Below, in pieces: positions 61,867 to 64,000 of a stretch of DNA of 64,000 bases (the stretch's first letter is position 1; each line of letters starts with the position of its first letter). Under the pieces are notes generated by a model. It saw only the letters and a list, made by a program, of their open reading frames with translations. It was not told the origin of the DNA and ran no database searches. The position numbers were made by a program, and so were the translations under genes. Source of the stretch: Cyprinodon diabolis (lineage: Eukaryota; Chordata; Actinopteri; Cyprinodontiformes; Cyprinodontidae); the NCBI GenBank assembly GCA_030533445.1, contig JARPUW010000292.1, positions 1-64,000 on the forward strand, in the 5' to 3' direction.

Positions 61867-64000
61867 TAATGGTTTGTCTGTTACAACTCCAGAGGCCAAA
61901 ATGGCATTATCTCACTGTGAAAAGAGCGTTTTGGCCTCAACCATCTGATTTGAAGCTTGGAACCAAAAACATCTGCTCAAATCTACTTTATATTGTTAGT
62001 TTTCAGCTGTAGATGATTGCCAGAAAAGATCATGGCTGTATCATTAATGGTTTGTCTGTTACAACTCCAGAGGCCAAAATGGCATTATCTCACTGTGAAA
62101 AGAGCGTTTTGGCCTCAACTTCTGATTTGAAGCTTGGAACCAAAAACATCTGCTCAAATCTACTTTATATTGTTAGTTTTCAGCTCTAGATGATTGCCAG
62201 AAAAGATCATGGCTGTATCATTAATGGTTTGTCTGTTACAACTCCAGAGGCCAAAATGGCATTATCTCACTGTGAAAAGAGCGTTTTGGCCTCAACCATC
62301 TGATTTGAAGCTTGGAACCAAAAACATCTGCTCAAATTTACTTTATATTGTTAGTTTTCAGCTCTAGATGATTGCCAGAAAAGATCATGGCTGTATCATT
62401 AATGGTTTGTCTGTTACAACTCCAGAGGCCAAAATGGCATTATCTCACTGTGAAAAGAGCGTTTTGGCCTCAACCATCTGATTTGAAGCTTGGAACCAAA
62501 AACATCTGCTCAAATCTACTTTATATTGTTAGTTTTCAGCTCTAGATGATTGCCAGAAAAGATCATGGCTGTATCATTAATGGTTTGTCTGTTACAACTC
62601 CAGAGGCCAAAATGGCATTATCTCACTGTGAAATGAGCGTTTTGGCCTCAACTTCTGATTTGAAGCTTGGAACCAAAAACATCTGCTCAAATCTACTTTA
62701 TATTGTTAGTTTTCAGCTCTAGATGATTGCCAGAAAAGATCATGGCTGTATCATTAATGGTTTGTCTGTTACAACTCCAGAGGCCAAAATGGCATTATCT
62801 CACTGTGAAAAGAGCGTTTTGGCCTCAACCATCTGATTTGAAGCTTGGAACCAAAAACATCTGCTCAAATCTACTTTATATTGTTAGTTTTCAGCTCTAG
62901 ATGATTGCCAGAAAAGATCATGGCTGTATCATTAATGGTTTGTCTGTTACAACTCCAGAGGCCAAAATGGCATTATCTCACTGTGAAATGAGCGTTTTGG
63001 CCTCAACTTCTGATTTGAAGCTTGGAACCAAAAACATCTGCTCAAATCTACTTTATATTGTTAGTTTTCAGCTCTAGATGATTGCCAGAAAAGATCATGG
63101 CTGTATCATTAATCGTTTGTCTGTTACAACTCCAGAGGCCAAAATGGCATTATCTCACTGTGAAAAGAGCGTTTTGGCCTCAACTTCTGATTTGAAGCTT
63201 GGAACACAAAACATCTGCTCAAATCTACTTTATATTGTTAGTTTTCAGCTCTAGATGATTGCCAGAAAAGATCATGGCTGTATCATTAATGGTTTGTCTG
63301 TTACAACTCCACAGGCCAAAATGGCATTATCTCACTGTGAAAAGAGCGTTTTGGCCTCAACTTCTGATTTGAAGCTTGGAACCAAAAACATCTGCTCAGA
63401 TCTACTTTATATTGTTAGTTTTTCAGCTCTAGATGATTGCCAGAAAAGATCATGGCTGTATCATTAATGGTTTGTCTGTTACAACTCCAGAGGCCAAAAT
63501 GGCATTATCTCACTGTGAAAAGAGCGTTTTGGCCTCAACCATCTGATTTGAAGCTTGGAACCAAAAACATCTGCTCAAATCTACTTTATATTGTTAGTTT
63601 TCAGCTCTAGATGATTGCCAGAAAAGATCATGGCTGTATCATTAATGGTTTGTCTGTTACAACTCCAGAGGCCAAAATGATATTATCTCACTGTGAAATG
63701 AGCGTTTTGGCCTCAACTTCTGATTTGAAGCTTGGAACCAAAAACATCTGCTCAAATCTACTTTATATTGTTAGTTTTCAGCTCTAGATGATTGCCAGAA
63801 AAGATCATGGCTGTATCATTAATGGTTTGTCTGTTACAACTCCAGAGGCCAAAATGGCATTATCTCACTGTGAAAAGAGCGTTTTGTCCTCAACTTCTGA
63901 TTTGAAGCTTGGAACCAAAAACATCTGCTCAAATCTACTTTATATTGTTAGTTTTCAGCTCTAGATGATTGCCAGAAAAGATCATGGCTGTATCATTAAT
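61867..64000 (+). repeat. Mosaic tail, 12 monomers plus 4 bases
   Basis: The unit order is that of the first half of the window, not the 30-mer: alternating 178-bp and A57T units, then C97A/A98C (63,110) and G26C/A113G (63,287). The first unit still carries cagctgtag near 62,008. Private changes are caaattta near 62,334, attaatcgt near 63,111, an inserted T near 63,421 and aaaatgata near 63,676. The array continues past the window edge. Confidence 0.85.

Larger units (their letters stand above)
1..64000 (+). repeat. Tandem satellite array, 177-bp monomer, 361 copies
   Basis: The entire window is a direct tandem array of one monomer, all units in the same orientation. Walking it gives 361 full units plus 4 bases: 228 of 177 bp, 115 of 178 bp (acttctg replaced by accatctg, unit positions 75-80), 17 of 176 bp (a one-base loss either in the A-run at 54-57 or in the caacttc segment) and one with an extra T near 63,421. 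One unit has 34 C and 33 G (about 38% GC), a HindIII site at 86-91 and an XbaI site at 141-146. Recurrent diagnostic variants include A57T, G51A, G51T, G26C, C31A, C97A/A98C, A113G, T134C, C142G, C137A/A138G and G62T. No unique DNA or mobile element interrupts the array. The family is not one I recognise. The length and HOR structure fit a centromeric or pericentromeric satellite of a eukaryote. Confidence 0.98.

Noticed and set aside
63255..63467. 70-codon frame near the right end
   Set aside because: It is the ordinary 58-codon repeat frame, extended because an extra T near 63,421 shifts past the usual TAG. It reflects a single indel, not a gene.
1..64000. CRISPR array
   Set aside because: The repeats are 177 bp and contiguous, with no unique spacers and no associated genes.
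1..64000. Identity with a known centromeric satellite (primate alpha satellite, Arabidopsis 178-bp repeat, Brassica 176-bp repeat)
   Set aside because: Similar length only. The unit does not match what I recall of those consensus sequences. A Repbase/Dfam search would settle the family.
1..64000. Mobile element, or satellite derived from a tRNA/SINE
   Set aside because: No target-site duplications, terminal repeats, poly-A or A-box/B-box pair are visible, and no unit is interrupted.

Overview
The whole 64 kb window is one uninterrupted, head-to-tail satellite DNA array. I see no gene, RNA gene, transposon, inverted block or unique sequence in it. Counting from the unit that starts at base 1 (taatggtttg...), the window holds 361 complete monomers plus 4 bases: 228 of 177 bp, 115 of 178 bp (T at unit position 76 replaced by CA), 17 of 176 bp, and one 178-bp unit with an extra T near 63,421. 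These lengths sum exactly to the window. Unit positions below use this phase. The unit is about 38% GC, carries one HindIII and one XbaI site, and is roughly one nucleosome long.

Monomers are told apart by a small set of recurrent variants, and these variants are arranged in higher-order repeats (HORs). Layout: 1-3,369 mosaic of short blocks, including a 4-monomer tandem pair; 3,370-15,785 two copies of a 35-monomer, 6,208-bp HOR; 15,786-20,751 14-monomer (2,483-bp) units; 20,752-24,122 a 10-monomer (1,774-bp) tandem duplication; 24,123-26,958 a third, partial copy of the 35-mer; 26,959-31,746 a 13-mer and a 14-mer copy of the 14-mer unit; 31,747-36,355 a transitional, more diverged zone; 36,356-61,866 a different HOR family whose full unit is 30 monomers (5,315 bp), itself made of an 18-mer (3,189 bp) plus a 12-mer (2,126 bp) derived from it, in three full copies followed by a 17-mer, an 18-mer and a truncated copy; 61,867-64,000 a mosaic tail.

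The organism is a eukaryote with long homogenised satellite arrays. CpG is strongly depleted (1 per monomer against about 6 expected), TpG/CpA are in excess, and CWG sites are not depleted. This suggests long-term CG methylation without CHG methylation, which fits a vertebrate better than a plant. That is inference. I do not recognise the satellite family and cannot name the species. A centromeric or pericentromeric location is plausible from the HOR organisation, but nothing in the sequence proves it.

No genes work together here. The story is array evolution: nested tandem duplication, unequal exchange that leaves hybrid monomers at the joints, and two HOR families next to each other in one array. 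A 58-codon frame recurs in every unmodified 177-bp unit, but its substitution pattern looks neutral and I do not call it a gene.
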